This document shows, piece by piece, positions 1 through 10,097 of a stretch of DNA of 64,000 nt. Source of the stretch: Oceanobacillus oncorhynchi (GTDB lineage Bacteria > Bacillota > Bacilli > Bacillales > Amphibacillaceae). Position numbers and translations under genes: made by a program. The notes beneath the pieces were generated by a model. The model had not been told where the DNA came from. It was given only the letters and a program-made list of their open reading frames with translations, and did no database searches. Every line of letters starts with the position of its first letter. Positions within the stretch are counted from its first letter, which is position 1. The stretch lies in the NCBI RefSeq assembly GCF_000821065.1, contig NZ_CDGG01000001.1, positions 3,844,001 through 3,908,000 on the forward strand. The letters run 5' to 3'.

Positions 1-46
1 AATCAACAGCTTCTTTGTATGCATCTACTGATCTTGTGTTTACCAT
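1..46 (-). CDS. hemL: Glutamate-1-semialdehyde 2,1-aminomutase, N-terminal fragment
   Basis: Only the first 15 codons are in the window (MVNTRSVDAYKEAVD), preceded by a GGGAGG ribosome site; the rest lies beyond base 1. HemL converts glutamate-1-semialdehyde to 5-aminolevulinate. The assignment rests mainly on position: in Bacillaceae hemL directly follows hemB in the hemAXCDBL operon, and the short N-terminus fits HemL. Spacing from hemB is 12 bases, so co-transcription is likely. Confidence 0.75.
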   Translation of the reverse strand, partial: MVNTRSVDAYKEAVD

Positions 47-58
47 GCTCTTCCTCCC

Positions 59-1042
59 TTATTTATCTTCTTGCAACCATTTTGCCACATCTTTTGCAAA
101 ATAGGTAATAATTAAGTCTGCTCCTGCACGTTTCATCGATAGCAGGGTTTCTGTTACTAATTTTTTCTCATCAATCCAGCCATTTAAAGCAGCCGCTTTA
201 ATCATGGAATACTCCCCGCTCACGTTGTATGCAACGACGGGCACGTCAAAATTATCTTTCACTTCCCGCATAATATCCATATAAGACAGGCTCGGTTTGA
301 CAATTAAGAAATCAGCGCCTTCTTTAATATCCGATTTCGCTTCACGAATTGCCTCTAAACGGTTAGCCGGGTTCATCTGGTAGGTTTTCCTGTCTCCAAA
401 TTGAGGTGTGCTGTCTGCTGCATCACGGAAAGGACCGTAATAAGCGGAAGCATATTTCACCGCATAGGACATAATCGGAATATGGTGAAAACCGGCTTCA
501 TCCAAAGCATGGCGGATGACAGTTACAAATCCGTCCATCATATTGGAAGGAGCAATAATATCGGCACCTGCTTTTGCTTGAGATACAGCTGTTTTAGCTA
601 ACAGCTCCAGAGAAGCATCGTTGGCTACATCTCCGTTTTCAATCACGCCGCAATGTCCATGCGAGGTATACTCGCATAAACAGGTATCCGCAACAACAAG
701 CATTTCCGGATACGCCTGTTTCACGATTCTTGTTGCTTCCTGAATAATTCCATGATCATGAAAAGCCTCGGATCCGATTTCATCCTTTTCTTCTACCACG
801 CCAAATAAAATAAGCGAACGGATTCCTAATTGATACGCTTCCTCCACTTCTTTCAATAAATGATCAAAAGAAACCTGGAAAACTCCCGGCATTGACGAAA
901 CCTCATTACGGATGTCTTCTCCTTCAATAACAAATATCGGATAAATAAAATCCGTTGCCCGTAAGTGTGTTTCTTGAACGAGTGCGCGCATCGAAACGGA
1001 TGAACGCAAACGCCGATGTCTGTCAAATGTGAATTCACTCAT
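59..1042 (-). CDS. hemB: Delta-aminolevulinic acid dehydratase (porphobilinogen synthase)
   Basis: Condenses two 5-aminolevulinates into porphobilinogen in the cytoplasmic heme pathway. The 327-residue length is normal for the family. Visible hallmarks are the cysteine-rich zinc loop [12 protein letters not shown] near residue 120, the first active lysine in MSYAVKYAS near 195-200 and the Schiff-base lysine in ADFLIVKPS near 250. The ATG start overlaps the end of hemD by 8 bases, which points to translational coupling inside the hem operon. Confidence 0.97.
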   Translation of the reverse strand: MSEFTFDRHRRLRSSVSMRALVQETHLRATDFIYPIFVIEGEDIRNEVSSMPGVFQVSFDHLLKEVEEAYQLGIRSLILFGVVEEKDEIGSEAFHDHGIIQEATRIVKQAYPEMLVVADTCLCEYTSHGHCGVIENGDVANDASLELLAKTAVSQAKAGADIIAPSNMMDGFVTVIRHALDEAGFHHIPIMSYAVKYASAYYGPFRDAADSTPQFGDRKTYQMNPANRLEAIREAKSDIKEGADFLIVKPSLSYMDIMREVKDNFDVPVVAYNVSGEYSMIKAAALNGWIDEKKLVTETLLSMKRAGADLIITYFAKDVAKWLQEDK

Positions 1043-1802
1043 GATTTATCTTCCTTTCGTTTGCAATCGTTGAAATTAAATCCAACATCGCATCTGTTGT
1101 ATATGGTATGGACGTATATACATCAGGAATCCCTAATTCCCTTGCCTTATCTTCCGTCGTATTACCGATACAAATATAGGTTGCATTATTCGGTATACAT
1201 TCCGCTAATTGTACAAACGCCTCTGCTGTTGATGGGCTTGTAAACGTTATATAATCAACAGTTGGAAGCTCTTGATTCAACTTCTGTTTTGATTCCACAC
1301 AATACGTTGTCTCATACACTTCCAATGCTTCATAAGCAATCTGGGCTTCTTTTAGCTTTTCTGGAAGCGTCGGCCTTGATAAATTACCCCGTATCAGCAG
1401 CACCGGCTTATCCGATGTGTAAAAAGAGATAAACGCTTCTGCCATCGCCTGCGCATCAAAGGTTTCCGGAACAAAGGAAGCAGCATAACCATATCGATGC
1501 AATACCTTTTCTGTTTTCTTGCCGACGATTCCTATCTTCAATCCTTCCGGAAACGTTATCTGCTGTTTACGGAGCAGCTGAAAAAAACCATCCACACCGT
1601 TAGCGCTTGTCATGAATACCCAGCTGAAATCCGAGAGGCGTTCCAGTATAGCAGTATCCTCAAGTTTTTCTGGAAAATTTATTTCAATCATTGGGACAAT
1701 AACTGGACTACCGCCCAGCTTCGTGACTTTGTCAGCCATTTCAGCAGCTTTTGTCTCTTCTCTCGTAATCAATATGCGCTCCCCGTGAAGCGGCTTTCCC
1801 AT
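1035..1802 (-). CDS. hemD: Uroporphyrinogen-III synthase
   Basis: Closes and inverts ring D of hydroxymethylbilane to give uroporphyrinogen III. HemD sequences diverge fast; this 255-residue protein keeps the two-lobed pattern, with [13 protein letters not shown] near residue 60-75 and [13 protein letters not shown] near 170-180 as the paired TS-N/TSPS motifs. It starts 2 bases after the hemC stop and overlaps hemB, as expected for the hem operon. Product supported by both motif and position. Confidence 0.93.
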   Translation of the reverse strand: MGKPLHGERILITREETKAAEMADKVTKLGGSPVIVPMIEINFPEKLEDTAILERLSDFSWVFMTSANGVDGFFQLLRKQQITFPEGLKIGIVGKKTEKVLHRYGYAASFVPETFDAQAMAEAFISFYTSDKPVLLIRGNLSRPTLPEKLKEAQIAYEALEVYETTYCVESKQKLNQELPTVDYITFTSPSTAEAFVQLAECIPNNATYICIGNTTEDKARELGIPDVYTSIPYTTDAMLDLISTIANERKINHE

Positions 1803-1804
1803 GA

Positions 1805-2731
1805 TTATTCCATCTCCTCTTTGACACGGTCAACGATATCTTTAGCTCCCTGATTTATTAATATTTCAGCCGCCTGCTTACCAACTTGAACAGAGTCATT
1901 ACCGCGGACGACTTCTTTCAGGATTGTTTTTCCGTCAGGGGTTCCTACTAAAGCAGTTAAGACGATTTCTTCGCCATCTAAATAAGCATAGCCGCCGATT
2001 GGAACTTGACACCCTCCCTCTAATAAATGCAGGAAAGTACGTTCCGCTAATACTGTTTTGGCTGTATATTCATTATGGATCCTTTGAACGATTTCTTTTA
2101 ATTCTGTATCATCTTCACGGCTTTCAATGGCAAGCGAACCCTGTCCTACAGCAGGTACACAGATTTCCGGATCCAGGTATTCTGTAATCAGATTCTCACT
2201 TAAACCAACCCGCTTCAAACCGGATACAGCTAAGATAATGGCATCGTAGTCTTCCTCATTTAATTTTCGGATACGTGTTTCCACATTTCCACGAATCCAT
2301 TTAATCTCTAAATCTGGTCTGGCTGCAAGAATTTGTGCCCCTCTGCGTAAGCTGCTTGTGCCGATAATCGAGCCTTCTTTCAGGTCTGCTAATTTGATAT
2401 TATTTTTCGCAATATAAGCATCGCGGTGGTCTTCTCTGTCAGGAATAGAGGAAATCTCCAGCCCTTCTGGAAGAGAAGAAGGCATATCCTTCATACTGTG
2501 TACGGCAAAATCAATTTCTTTGTCAAACATCGCTTTTTCAATTTCTTTTACAAACAGACCTTTTCCACCAACTTTCGATAGGGTTACATCCAGGATTTGG
2601 TCTCCCTTTGTAACAATCTTTTTAATCTCAAATTCATTTTCTACACCAGCTTTTTTCAGCTGATCAATAACCCATTTCGTTTGTGTCATGGCTAAATTAC
2701 TTTTTCTCGAACCAACAATTATTTTTCGCAT
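1805..2731 (-). CDS. hemC: Porphobilinogen deaminase (hydroxymethylbilane synthase)
   Basis: Polymerises four porphobilinogens into hydroxymethylbilane. 308 residues from the chosen ATG ([11 protein letters not shown]), which has AGGAGGA 5-10 bases upstream; an upstream in-frame leucine codon would add an implausible 16-residue tail. Hallmarks: [28 protein letters not shown], and [11 protein letters not shown], whose cysteine (about residue 241) carries the dipyrromethane cofactor. In B. subtilis hemX lies between hemA and hemC; here the gap is only 115 bases. Confidence 0.97.
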   Translation of the reverse strand: MRKIIVGSRKSNLAMTQTKWVIDQLKKAGVENEFEIKKIVTKGDQILDVTLSKVGGKGLFVKEIEKAMFDKEIDFAVHSMKDMPSSLPEGLEISSIPDREDHRDAYIAKNNIKLADLKEGSIIGTSSLRRGAQILAARPDLEIKWIRGNVETRIRKLNEEDYDAIILAVSGLKRVGLSENLITEYLDPEICVPAVGQGSLAIESREDDTELKEIVQRIHNEYTAKTVLAERTFLHLLEGGCQVPIGGYAYLDGEEIVLTALVGTPDGKTILKEVVRGNDSVQVGKQAAEILINQGAKDIVDRVKEEME

Positions 2732-2770
2732 GATGTGTCCTCCTCGACCTTTCCAGGTTTCTTCTACAAT

Positions 2771-2809
2771 AAAAAGCAACCAGAAAGTAAATGAAATGAC
2801 CTTCTGGTT
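2771..2809 (-). terminator. Hairpin plus U-run between hemA and hemC
   Basis: On the minus strand AACCAGAAGGT pairs with the downstream ACTTTCTGGTT (one G-U pair) and is followed by GCTTTTTATTG. This has the shape of an intrinsic terminator, inside the hem operon and exactly where hemX would be. It could attenuate hemC-D-B-L relative to hemA, or mark the site of hemX loss. Confidence 0.6.
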
Positions 2810-2846
2810 GGATGTGAATGATGTAAACAGAATGAATCCATCCTGC

Positions 2847-4220
2847 TTAGGCAGTGGTTACTCGTTCAATAACCTTGAATGAGGAGGCTTCCTCTTGCGT
2901 AAATTTGGTGAATGCATCATTCTTTTTCAGCTGTTTCGCAAATTCTTCTCTTACCTCATTCTCAATCCCAAAAATATCAATAAATAATTGCAACGCCTCA
3001 TCTGCCTGCTCAGCACCTGCCAATTCTTTCGCCTGCGTAATCGGCTCTTTCAGTAACTGATTTATAATACTTTTCGTATGCTTATTAAGCACTTTTTTCT
3101 CGCGATCCGTTAAGCTTGGAATTTTCCGTTCAATACTTTGCATTGTTTCGGATTGGATAGATAGCGCTTTTTGTCTTAGAGCAGATATAACCGGGATAAC
3201 ACCTAATGTTTTCATCCATTCCTTGAATTGGACAATTTCTTCCTCTAAGGATATTTCAATTTGTTCTGCTGCTGCTTTTCGAGACTCCAGATGTTCATCC
3301 ACAATATTCTGCAGGTGATCAATATCAAATAAAGCAACTTGATTAACTTCAGCAATTTCCGGATCAATATCCCGGGGAACCGCAATATCTACTAAGAATA
3401 GTTCTTTATCCTGCCGTTTACTTTGTACCTTTTCAATATCTTCTTTTGATAAAACAACAGACTCTGAACCGGTAGAACTAATCAGGATATCCGCTTCTTC
3501 TAATACAACAGATAGTTCATCCATCCCGGCAACCTTAGCTTCAAATTTCTCTGCCATCATTTTTGCTTTCTCCTGTGTGCGATTAATGACAGTGATATCC
3601 TTTACTCCAGCACCTTGAATGTTTTTCGCTGCTAATTCGCCCATTTTACCGGCGCCTAAAATAGCTACATGCTTATTACTCAAGTCTCCGAACTTTTCTT
3701 TTGCTAATTCCACAGCTGCATAGCTGATGGAGACAGCATGTTCACCGATACCTGTCTCTTTATGCATCCGCTTCCCGAATGTAATGGCCTGCTTAAACAG
3801 TTCATTAAAAATGGTACCCGTTGTATTTGCCAGTTGTCCTTTTGAAAAAGCCTGCTTCAGCTGGCCAAGAATCTGTGTTTCGCCAAGAACCATGGAATCG
3901 AGTCCAGTCGTCACGCGAAACAAATGCTCCATTGCACCATCATCCTCCGTAATGTGCAAGTAAGTTGAAAAGGTTTCTTTTTCTTCTCCAAACCAATCTG
4001 CTAAAAATTGTTTAATATAATATCTGCCAGTATGAAGCTGATCAACAACTGCGTATACTTCCGTCCGATTACATGTTGAAACAATTACATTTTCCAGAAT
4101 ACTCTTCTGTTCCTTCAATACAATCATTGCTTCTGACAATTTTTCTTCATTAAATGTAAACTTTTCCCTAATTTCTACAGGGGTTGTTTTGTAATTAAAA
4201 CCAACCTTTAAAATATGCAC
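2847..4220 (-). CDS. hemA: Glutamyl-tRNA reductase
   Basis: First committed step of C5-pathway tetrapyrrole synthesis: NADPH reduces glutamyl-tRNA(Glu) to glutamate-1-semialdehyde. 457 residues, normal length. The catalytic cysteine is C50 in [11 protein letters not shown]; substrate-binding stretch [10 protein letters not shown] follows near residue 105, the Rossmann loop [13 protein letters not shown] near 190, and a C-terminal dimerisation helix. It heads the hem operon and has a PerR-type box upstream, as B. subtilis hemA does. Confidence 0.97.
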   Translation of the reverse strand: MHILKVGFNYKTTPVEIREKFTFNEEKLSEAMIVLKEQKSILENVIVSTCNRTEVYAVVDQLHTGRYYIKQFLADWFGEEKETFSTYLHITEDDGAMEHLFRVTTGLDSMVLGETQILGQLKQAFSKGQLANTTGTIFNELFKQAITFGKRMHKETGIGEHAVSISYAAVELAKEKFGDLSNKHVAILGAGKMGELAAKNIQGAGVKDITVINRTQEKAKMMAEKFEAKVAGMDELSVVLEEADILISSTGSESVVLSKEDIEKVQSKRQDKELFLVDIAVPRDIDPEIAEVNQVALFDIDHLQNIVDEHLESRKAAAEQIEISLEEEIVQFKEWMKTLGVIPVISALRQKALSIQSETMQSIERKIPSLTDREKKVLNKHTKSIINQLLKEPITQAKELAGAEQADEALQLFIDIFGIENEVREEFAKQLKKNDAFTKFTQEEASSFKVIERVTTA

Positions 4221-4271
4221 CGTACTACCCCCATTATGATTAAATGATTCAAACTTTTTATGATTATTATC

Positions 4272-4286
4272 TAATAATCATTATAA
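4272..4286 (-). promoter_or_regulatory. Candidate PerR box upstream of hemA
   Basis: Minus strand reads TTATAATGATTATTA, matching 14 of 15 positions of the PerR consensus TTATAATNATTATAA. It sits about 52 bases upstream of the hemA start. B. subtilis hemA is a known PerR target, so peroxide-responsive control of heme synthesis is a reasonable inference. A 10-bp inverted repeat (4260-4281) overlaps it. Confidence 0.7.
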
Positions 4287-4556
4287 CATGTCATGAAGTG
4301 CTTTTCGTGCTAAAATGTGAACAGAATCTGAAACAATTCGTACGTAACATAAAGATATGTATGATAAAATGATTCATTCCAGCTAAATAAAAACGACCGC
4401 TGCAACAACTTATTCCGACTGTAATGTAACATAACTGACCCATTATAGCAAGGAACTCACTTTAAGAGACAATGTACTTGCTTTTTAAGGGGGTGTCTGT
4501 TACAACAGGTATCATCATTTGCAGCACAGAAACAGAGACATTTGGGAGGTTTTTCG

Positions 4557-5036
4557 ATGAAAAGAAAGCATTCACTGCTTGCTTATTTATGTATCGGAAT
4601 CGGTATTTTTCTTTTACTGCGGGAGCTTCGGGTTCCTTTTTTTGTTGACCTTTATTCATGGCAATCTTTCCTGATTGTAATTGGAATTGGTATCATCATT
4701 CATAGCTATACAACAAAAACATACCAGAATTTATTTATAGGTACATTACTTTTTGGAATCGGCATTCATCTTCATGGAGTCAAACATTACTCTTTTTGGA
4801 TCGATGACTGGTCTGTTTATTTCATTATTATAGGACTTGCCTTTATTATCCGTTATACCAAAACAAAAAAAGGATTTTTCTTAGGTCTTTTCTCTATTTT
4901 ATTAGGCCTGCTATTTCTTTTTTCGGAACAGCTTTCTATATACACCAGCTGGCTTGAACCGATTGTTTCGCTCTTAGAACGATTTTGGCCGATTCTGCTT
5001 ATTCTCTTAGGTATGTTTATGCTCAAACGCAAATAA
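4557..5036 (+). CDS. LiaF/LiaI-like multi-pass membrane protein
   Basis: About 159 residues, nearly all hydrophobic, forming roughly six to seven short membrane helices separated by basic turns (YTTKTYQ, RYTKTKKG), and ending in FWPILLILLGMFML-KRK. The repeated [F/W]-x-I-[I/L]-G pattern resembles the LiaI-LiaF-like transmembrane domain found in envelope-stress proteins. Start chosen at ATG 4557, seven bases after GGGAGG; a TTG at 4542 lies before the ribosome site. It lacks the soluble C-terminal half of true LiaF, so a direct LiaRS role is unproven. It is a single-gene unit, divergent from hemA. Confidence 0.75.
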   Translation: MKRKHSLLAYLCIGIGIFLLLRELRVPFFVDLYSWQSFLIVIGIGIIIHSYTTKTYQNLFIGTLLFGIGIHLHGVKHYSFWIDDWSVYFIIIGLAFIIRYTKTKKGFFLGLFSILLGLLFLFSEQLSIYTSWLEPIVSLLERFWPILLILLGMFMLKRK

Positions 5037-5078
5037 GGATACAGCCAGAAATTTTAATTTCTGGCTGTATCCTTATTT
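5031..5078. terminator. Bidirectional terminator between LiaF-like gene and ysxC
   Basis: A 17-bp perfect stem, GGATACAGCCAGAAATT (5037-5053) against 5056-5072, extended by AAATAA/TTATTT so that U-runs occur on both strands. It serves the two convergent genes. Confidence 0.9.
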
Positions 5079-5117
5079 TATCTTCTCTTATAAGAAAACT
5101 TCACTCAGGCGGAAGTT

Positions 5118-5714
5118 TTACGGACGCTCCTCCGCGATAAAAGATTTTATCGCTCCCCAAACCGCATCCTTGCCTTCGCCGGTTTCTGCGGAAAAAGGAA
5201 TAAAAATATCATCTGGATCTATTTCTAAAACCTTCTTAGATCGCTTAATATGCTTGTCCTTCTTTGTTTTTGGGATTTTATCCAGCTTTGTCCCGATTAC
5301 GATGACCGGAAGCTCAAAAAACTTCAAATAATCATACATCTGAACATCATCAGTCGTCGGTTCATGGCGTAAATCAGTAATTAAAATAACAGCCCGGAGC
5401 GGTTCTCTGTTTTTAAAATACTCTTCCATCATGCCGCCCCATTTTGCCCGTTCTTTCTTAGATACCTGTGCATATCCATAACCCGGAACATCGACAAAAT
5501 AAAGAGATTCATTTATCAGATAGAAATTTAACGTTTGTGTTTTTCCCGGCTTGGAAGAAGTCCTTGCCAAGTTTTTCCGGTTAATCAGCTTGTTGATTAA
5601 GGAAGATTTTCCGACATTTGAACGGCCAGCCAGCGCAAACTCAGGATATTGCTCCTGCGGATATTGCTTCTCACTGACAGCACTGATTACAATTTCTGCT
5701 TGATTAACTTTCAT
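5118..5714 (-). CDS. ysxC: Ribosome biogenesis GTPase YsxC/EngB
   Basis: TrmE-Era-EngA-EngB class GTPase needed for late 50S ribosomal subunit assembly. 198 residues from the ATG preceded by GGAGG at 9-base spacing (MKVNQAEIV); an ATG three codons earlier touches the ribosome site. G1 loop [14 protein letters not shown] near residue 30, G2 TSSKPGKTQ near 60, G3 DVPGYG near 75, G4 TKLDK near 145, G5 FSAETG near 175. It overlaps the lon stop by 11 bases, the lonA-ysxC order of B. subtilis. Confidence 0.96.
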   Translation of the reverse strand: MKVNQAEIVISAVSEKQYPQEQYPEFALAGRSNVGKSSLINKLINRKNLARTSSKPGKTQTLNFYLINESLYFVDVPGYGYAQVSKKERAKWGGMMEEYFKNREPLRAVILITDLRHEPTTDDVQMYDYLKFFELPVIVIGTKLDKIPKTKKDKHIKRSKKVLEIDPDDIFIPFSAETGEGKDAVWGAIKSFIAEERP

Positions 5715-8040
5715 TTGGTTCATCCTCCTTTACCAACGCGATTTCTAATACTTCATCTAAATGCTTCACCGGGATAAACTGAAGCCCCTCACGGACACTT
5801 TCTGGAATGTCTTCTATATCTTTTTCATTATCTTCCGGAAGAATAATCGTCGTCAATCCGGCGCGATGTGCACTTAATGCTTTTTCTTTTAATCCGCCAA
5901 TAGGCAAGACACGCCCGCGAAGTGTAATTTCACCGGTCATTCCTACTTCTCTTTTGATAGGACGCCCTGTCAAGGAAGATACGAGGGCTGTTGCAATGGT
6001 AATTCCGGCTGACGGACCATCTTTAGGTGTTGCACCGGCAGGAACATGGATATGAATATCGTATTTTTCATAAAAATCGGGTTCTATATTCAACTGTTCT
6101 GTACGAGAACGCACATAGCTAAACGCAGCTTGCGCCGATTCCTGCATAACGCCGCCAAGTTTACCAGTCAGCTTTAGGCTCCCTTTCCCCGGATAATGCG
6201 TTACCTCTATCGATAAAATATCTCCGCCAGCTGTTGTATATGCAAGCCCTGTTGCCGCTCCAACCTGATTTTCCTCTTCAATCAATCCATATCGGTATGC
6301 CGGCTTGCCCAGATATTCTTCTACAATGCGATCGGTTATAATAATCCTGTCCTTGCTTTCATCAGAGACAAGCTCTTTAGCCGCTTTCCGGCAAAGCGTC
6401 GCAATTTGTCTTTCTAAACCGCGGACGCCTGCCTCCCTCGTATATGTGCGGATTAATTTCATGATAGAAGACTCACGAATTTGTATTTTACTTTTAGTCA
6501 GTCCATTTTCTTTAATTTGTTTTGGTATAAGGTGACGTTTCGCGATATGCAGCTTTTCAACCTCTGTATACCCCGGGATAGAGATTAATTCCATCCGATC
6601 CAATAACGGCTCTGGAATACTGTTGATGTTATTTGCAGTAGCAATAAACAATACATTAGATAAATCATAGGTCTCTTCAATGTAATGATCACTAAAGTTA
6701 TGATTTTGTTCTGGATCCAGTACCTCCAGCATAGCTGAAGAAGGATCGCCCCGAAAATCATTGGACATTTTCTCAATTTCATCTAATAAAAATACCGGAT
6801 TAACCGTTTCAGCCCGCCGCATTCCTTGCATAATTCTTCCCGGCATGGCGCCGATATAAGTTCGGCGATGTCCGCGAATTTCCGCTTCATCCCGAATGCC
6901 GCCTAAAGAAATACGGACAAAATTCCGGTCGATTGCGTTGGCAATCGACTTCGCTAGAGAAGTCTTCCCGACTCCAGGCGGTCCGACCAGACATAAAATC
7001 GGCCCCTTTATCGTATTAGTAAGCTTTTGAACAGCTAAGTATTCTAAAATGCGTTCCTTCACCTTTTCTAATCCATAGTGATCTGCATTTAACACTTTTT
7101 CAGCTTTCTTCATTTGAATATTATCTTCTGTTTTGGTTTGCCATGGAAGCGCAACAAGCCACTCAATATAATTTCGGATGACAGAGCTTTCAGCAGATGA
7201 CTGCGGGACCTTTTCGTAACGTCCTAATTCCTTCATCGCAACGGTGGTAATTCTTTCAGGCATATCAGACTGTTCAATTTTTGTTCTGAGCTGTTCCAAT
7301 TCGCCAGTTCTGCCGTCACGGTCTCCCAATTCTTTTTGTATCACCTTTAATTGCTCTCTTAAATAATATTCTTTCTGAGTTTTTTCCATGGAAGTTTTAA
7401 TCTTTTGACCGATTTTCTTTTCAATGGATAAAATCTTCCGCTCATCCGCAATAATATCCAGAAGCTTATGTATTCTTTCCGTGACATCAAAGCATTCTAA
7501 TATCTCCTGCTTGTCATCCAGCTTTAAAGAAAGATGTGAGGTAATCATATCCGCTAAGCGGCCCGGATGATCAATATCGCCAACGGTTTCAAATGTTTCA
7601 TCCGTTAATTTACGTGAAACCTTTATGTACTGTTGGAATTGTTCAAGCAGCGTACGCATTAAAGCTTCAGTTTCATAGCTGTCTCCAACAATCTCCTCTT
7701 TTTCTTCTGCCTCTACAATAAAGTTTTCTTCTTCTTCCAGATAACGAATAACCTCCGCCCGATAGAACCCTTCTACAAGTACTCGTTGTGTTCCATTCGG
7801 CAGCTTCGTAATCTGTTTAATTTTTGCAACGGTTCCAATATTGTAGATGTCAGCAGAACTCGGATCATCTGAATTCATTTTTTTCTGTGAAGCTAAAAAT
7901 ATGTATTGATCAGCTAACATAGCTTGTTCCAAAGAAGCAATAGACTTATCCCTTCCTACATCAAGGTGTAATACCATCGACGGAAACACAATCAACCCCC
8001 GCAGAGGCAGCAGCGGCATTTTTAAATAGTTTGCTGTCAT
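5704..8040 (-). CDS. lon: ATP-dependent protease Lon (LonA type)
   Basis: Cytosolic AAA+ serine protease for misfolded and regulatory proteins. 778 residues from ATG 8040, preceded by GGGGGTGA; the longer reading adds MKIGGEC without its own ribosome site. Order: N-terminal substrate domain (about 1-200), coiled helix, Walker [14 protein letters not shown] near 350, Walker [10 protein letters not shown] near 415, and a C-terminal protease domain with catalytic serine in PKDGPSAGI (about 675) and lysine about 43 residues later. lonB, which sits between lonA and clpX in B. subtilis, is absent here. Confidence 0.97.
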   Translation of the reverse strand: MTANYLKMPLLPLRGLIVFPSMVLHLDVGRDKSIASLEQAMLADQYIFLASQKKMNSDDPSSADIYNIGTVAKIKQITKLPNGTQRVLVEGFYRAEVIRYLEEEENFIVEAEEKEEIVGDSYETEALMRTLLEQFQQYIKVSRKLTDETFETVGDIDHPGRLADMITSHLSLKLDDKQEILECFDVTERIHKLLDIIADERKILSIEKKIGQKIKTSMEKTQKEYYLREQLKVIQKELGDRDGRTGELEQLRTKIEQSDMPERITTVAMKELGRYEKVPQSSAESSVIRNYIEWLVALPWQTKTEDNIQMKKAEKVLNADHYGLEKVKERILEYLAVQKLTNTIKGPILCLVGPPGVGKTSLAKSIANAIDRNFVRISLGGIRDEAEIRGHRRTYIGAMPGRIMQGMRRAETVNPVFLLDEIEKMSNDFRGDPSSAMLEVLDPEQNHNFSDHYIEETYDLSNVLFIATANNINSIPEPLLDRMELISIPGYTEVEKLHIAKRHLIPKQIKENGLTKSKIQIRESSIMKLIRTYTREAGVRGLERQIATLCRKAAKELVSDESKDRIIITDRIVEEYLGKPAYRYGLIEEENQVGAATGLAYTTAGGDILSIEVTHYPGKGSLKLTGKLGGVMQESAQAAFSYVRSRTEQLNIEPDFYEKYDIHIHVPAGATPKDGPSAGITIATALVSSLTGRPIKREVGMTGEITLRGRVLPIGGLKEKALSAHRAGLTTIILPEDNEKDIEDIPESVREGLQFIPVKHLDEVLEIALVKEDEPNES

Positions 8041-8184
8041 ACATTCACCCCCTATTTTCATTTTTTATGTATTTTCTCTGTAAGGCTCTTTCTAAGTGTA
8101 AAAAAAAATCAACAAAATGTAAACACCATCATACCTTCTTTTATTATAAACAAGTATTCAGGTATCTATGATTATTATAGTCAT

Positions 8185-8250
8185 TTTATAAAACGAAACA
8201 TTTATTCATCAGGAGTTTCGCCAATCGGGCATCGTGATAAAAGAAGATTT
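8185..8250. repeat. Degenerate intergenic repeat (GAAAC...GGAGTTTCGCC type)
   Basis: Contains AAACGAAACATTTATTCATCAGGAGTTTCGCC followed by GGGCATCGTGATAAAA. Related wording recurs at 16545-16600 and 38685-38835. It lies in the 290-base lon-clpX gap, which holds no gene. Confidence 0.4.
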
Positions 8251-8275
8251 TACTGAAAGCACGTCCTATACCAGC

Positions 8276-8320
8276 AGAAAAGAGGAAGAATGCAGATTCT
8301 GACCAGAATCTGCATTCCTC
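8276..8320 (-). terminator. clpX terminator
   Basis: GAATGCAGATTCTG (8288-8301) pairs perfectly with 8304-8317, extended by GAGGAA/TTCCTC, then U-rich CCTCTTTTC on the minus strand, 13 bases after the clpX stop. Confidence 0.85.
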
Positions 8321-8332
8321 AACCGTTTATGC

Positions 8333-9610
8333 TTATGCACTTTCCTTTGGTAACTTCTCATTTCCTTCTTGAACGGTACCGTCCTGGAAAACAAGTTTTG
8401 GACTTCCATCTTCCTGGATAACAGTGTCCTTTGTAATGATGCATTTTTCTACGTCTTCTCTAGAAGGAAGGTCGAACATAACATCTACAATGATTCCTTC
8501 TATGATAGAACGAAGTCCGCGTGCACCAGTCTTCCGTTCAATAGCTTTCTTAGCAATTTCGATAAGCGCATCCTGTTCAAATTCAAGCTCGACATTATCA
8601 ATTTCAAACAGCTTTTGATACTGTTTAACAAGTGCATTCTTTGGTTTAGTCAAAATTTCAATCAGGGCATCTTCATCCAGCGGAGTAAGACTGCCAATTA
8701 CCGGAATACGTCCAATAAATTCTGGGATTAAACCATAGCGTAATAAATCTTCCGGAAGAACTTTAGACAGCAATTGTGCTGTATCCAATTCTTCCTGCTC
8801 TTCATTTGCACCAAAACCAATTACTTTTTTACCTATACGACGCTTGATTACTTGATCAATACCGTCAAATGCACCGCCGACAATAAATAAAATATTGGTT
8901 GTATCGATTTGGATAAATTCTTGATGCGGATGCTTCCTTCCACCTTGAGGAGGTACGCTTGCTACTGTTCCTTCTAAGATTTTTAGAAGCGCCTGCTGTA
9001 CGCCTTCTCCGGAAACATCTCTTGTAATCGATGGATTTTCAGATTTTCTTGCTACTTTGTCAATCTCATCAATATAAATGATTCCTTTTTCTGCTTTTTC
9101 TACATCATAATCAGCAGCTTGGATCAGTTTGAGAAGAATATTTTCTACATCCTCTCCTACATATCCTGCTTCTGTTAATGATGTTGCATCAGCCATTGCA
9201 AATGGTACATTAATAATTCTTGCTAATGTTTGAGCTAAGAGTGTTTTACCGCTTCCTGTAGGCCCAATCATGGCAATATTACTTTTAGAGATTTCTACAT
9301 CCCCATTATGCATGCCGGAATTAACACGTTTGTAATGGTTATATACTGCTACAGAAAGATTTCTTTTGGCTTTATCTTGACCAATTACGTAATCATCAAG
9401 TGTATCACAGATTTCTTTTGGCTTTGGAATCTCATTCATTTCCATGCCTTCCTCGGTGCCAAGCTCTTCCTCAACGATTTCTGTGCATAATTCAATACAT
9501 TCATCACATATATAAACACCGGGACCAGCTACCAGCTTTCGTACTTGTTCTTGGCCTTTGCCACAAAAAGAACATTTTAATTGTCCTTTTTCTTCATTAA
9601 ATTTAAACAT
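8333..9610 (-). CDS. clpX: ATP-dependent Clp protease ATP-binding subunit ClpX
   Basis: AAA+ unfoldase that feeds substrates to ClpP. 425 residues. N-terminal C4 zinc domain (CSFC at about 14-17, CDEC about 35-38), Walker [13 protein letters not shown] near 118, Walker [10 protein letters not shown] near 180, RKH pore motif in [10 protein letters not shown] near 225, ClpP-docking loop [10 protein letters not shown] near 265, sensor-2 GARGLRS near 365. Its ATG overlaps the stop of the small upstream zinc-finger gene by one base (TAATG), so the two are translationally coupled. Confidence 0.98.
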   Translation of the reverse strand: MFKFNEEKGQLKCSFCGKGQEQVRKLVAGPGVYICDECIELCTEIVEEELGTEEGMEMNEIPKPKEICDTLDDYVIGQDKAKRNLSVAVYNHYKRVNSGMHNGDVEISKSNIAMIGPTGSGKTLLAQTLARIINVPFAMADATSLTEAGYVGEDVENILLKLIQAADYDVEKAEKGIIYIDEIDKVARKSENPSITRDVSGEGVQQALLKILEGTVASVPPQGGRKHPHQEFIQIDTTNILFIVGGAFDGIDQVIKRRIGKKVIGFGANEEQEELDTAQLLSKVLPEDLLRYGLIPEFIGRIPVIGSLTPLDEDALIEILTKPKNALVKQYQKLFEIDNVELEFEQDALIEIAKKAIERKTGARGLRSIIEGIIVDVMFDLPSREDVEKCIITKDTVIQEDGSPKLVFQDGTVQEGNEKLPKESA

Positions 9611-9768
9611 TACTTTTCGCCGCCTTCCTCAACAATCTCTGAGACTTTCCTAACACATTCGTTACATATATAAACGCCAGGGCCAGCTACTAATTTCTGA
9701 ACTTCTTTTTCGTTCTTCCCACAAAAAGAGCAATTTGATTGTCCCATCCCGGCTTCTAAATTCAACAT
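9610..9768 (-). CDS. Stand-alone ClpX-type C4 zinc-binding domain protein (52 aa)
   Basis: A 52-codon gene immediately upstream of clpX, sharing one base (TAATG). It begins [10 protein letters not shown] and carries CSFCGK at 13-18 and CNEC at 35-38 (all four zinc cysteines), with [11 protein letters not shown] in between identical to the ClpX N-terminal domain, and ends [10 protein letters not shown] with no AAA+ domain. ATG 9768 has AGGAG at 9-base spacing; an ATG at 9774 is too close to it. The ClpX zinc domain is known to dimerise and to bind substrates and adaptors. A free copy could compete for adaptors, form mixed dimers with ClpX, or act as an adaptor; this is inference. It looks like a tandem duplication of the 5' end of clpX. 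Confidence 0.88.
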   Translation of the reverse strand: MLNLEAGMGQSNCSFCGKNEKEVQKLVAGPGVYICNECVRKVSEIVEEGGEK

Positions 9769-9902
9769 ATTCATTCACTCCTACATGTGCCGTATCGGAT
9801 TAGCAGTCAGCTTTATAATTCATCATATCAGATACAAATAGAAATACAAAACAATATACTTTTTATATTTTCTAAAGATAATCCTATGATAAGTGTGTCT
9901 AT

Positions 9903-9932
9903 ACAGTATGAATCAATTCTTTTAAATGTCAA
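9903..9932 (-). promoter_or_regulatory. Candidate sigma-A promoter for the zinc-finger gene and clpX
   Basis: Minus strand TTGACA (9927-9932), 18-base spacer, TACTGT (9903-9908), about 135 bases upstream of the small zinc-finger gene. No CtsR or CIRCE operator is visible. Confidence 0.5.
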
Positions 9933-10031
9933 CTATTTGCAATTCCATCTGTATAGTATACTTTATATCCTGGAACAAATACCGCTTTTGACAAAATCTT
10001 CGTTTATTCGACACTGTCCTAATTAACAGGA

Positions 10032-10065
10032 AAGACAAGGCACGTCTCTCGGCGCACCTTGTCTT
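10032..10065 (-). terminator. Hairpin downstream of tig
   Basis: AAGACAAGG (10032-10040) pairs with CCTTGTCTT (10057-10065), with GC pairs inside. The following U-run on the minus strand is weak (TTTCCTG). Confidence 0.6.
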
Positions 10066-10097
10066 ATTTATCCTCTTTTTTCACTTGTTTATAAAAA

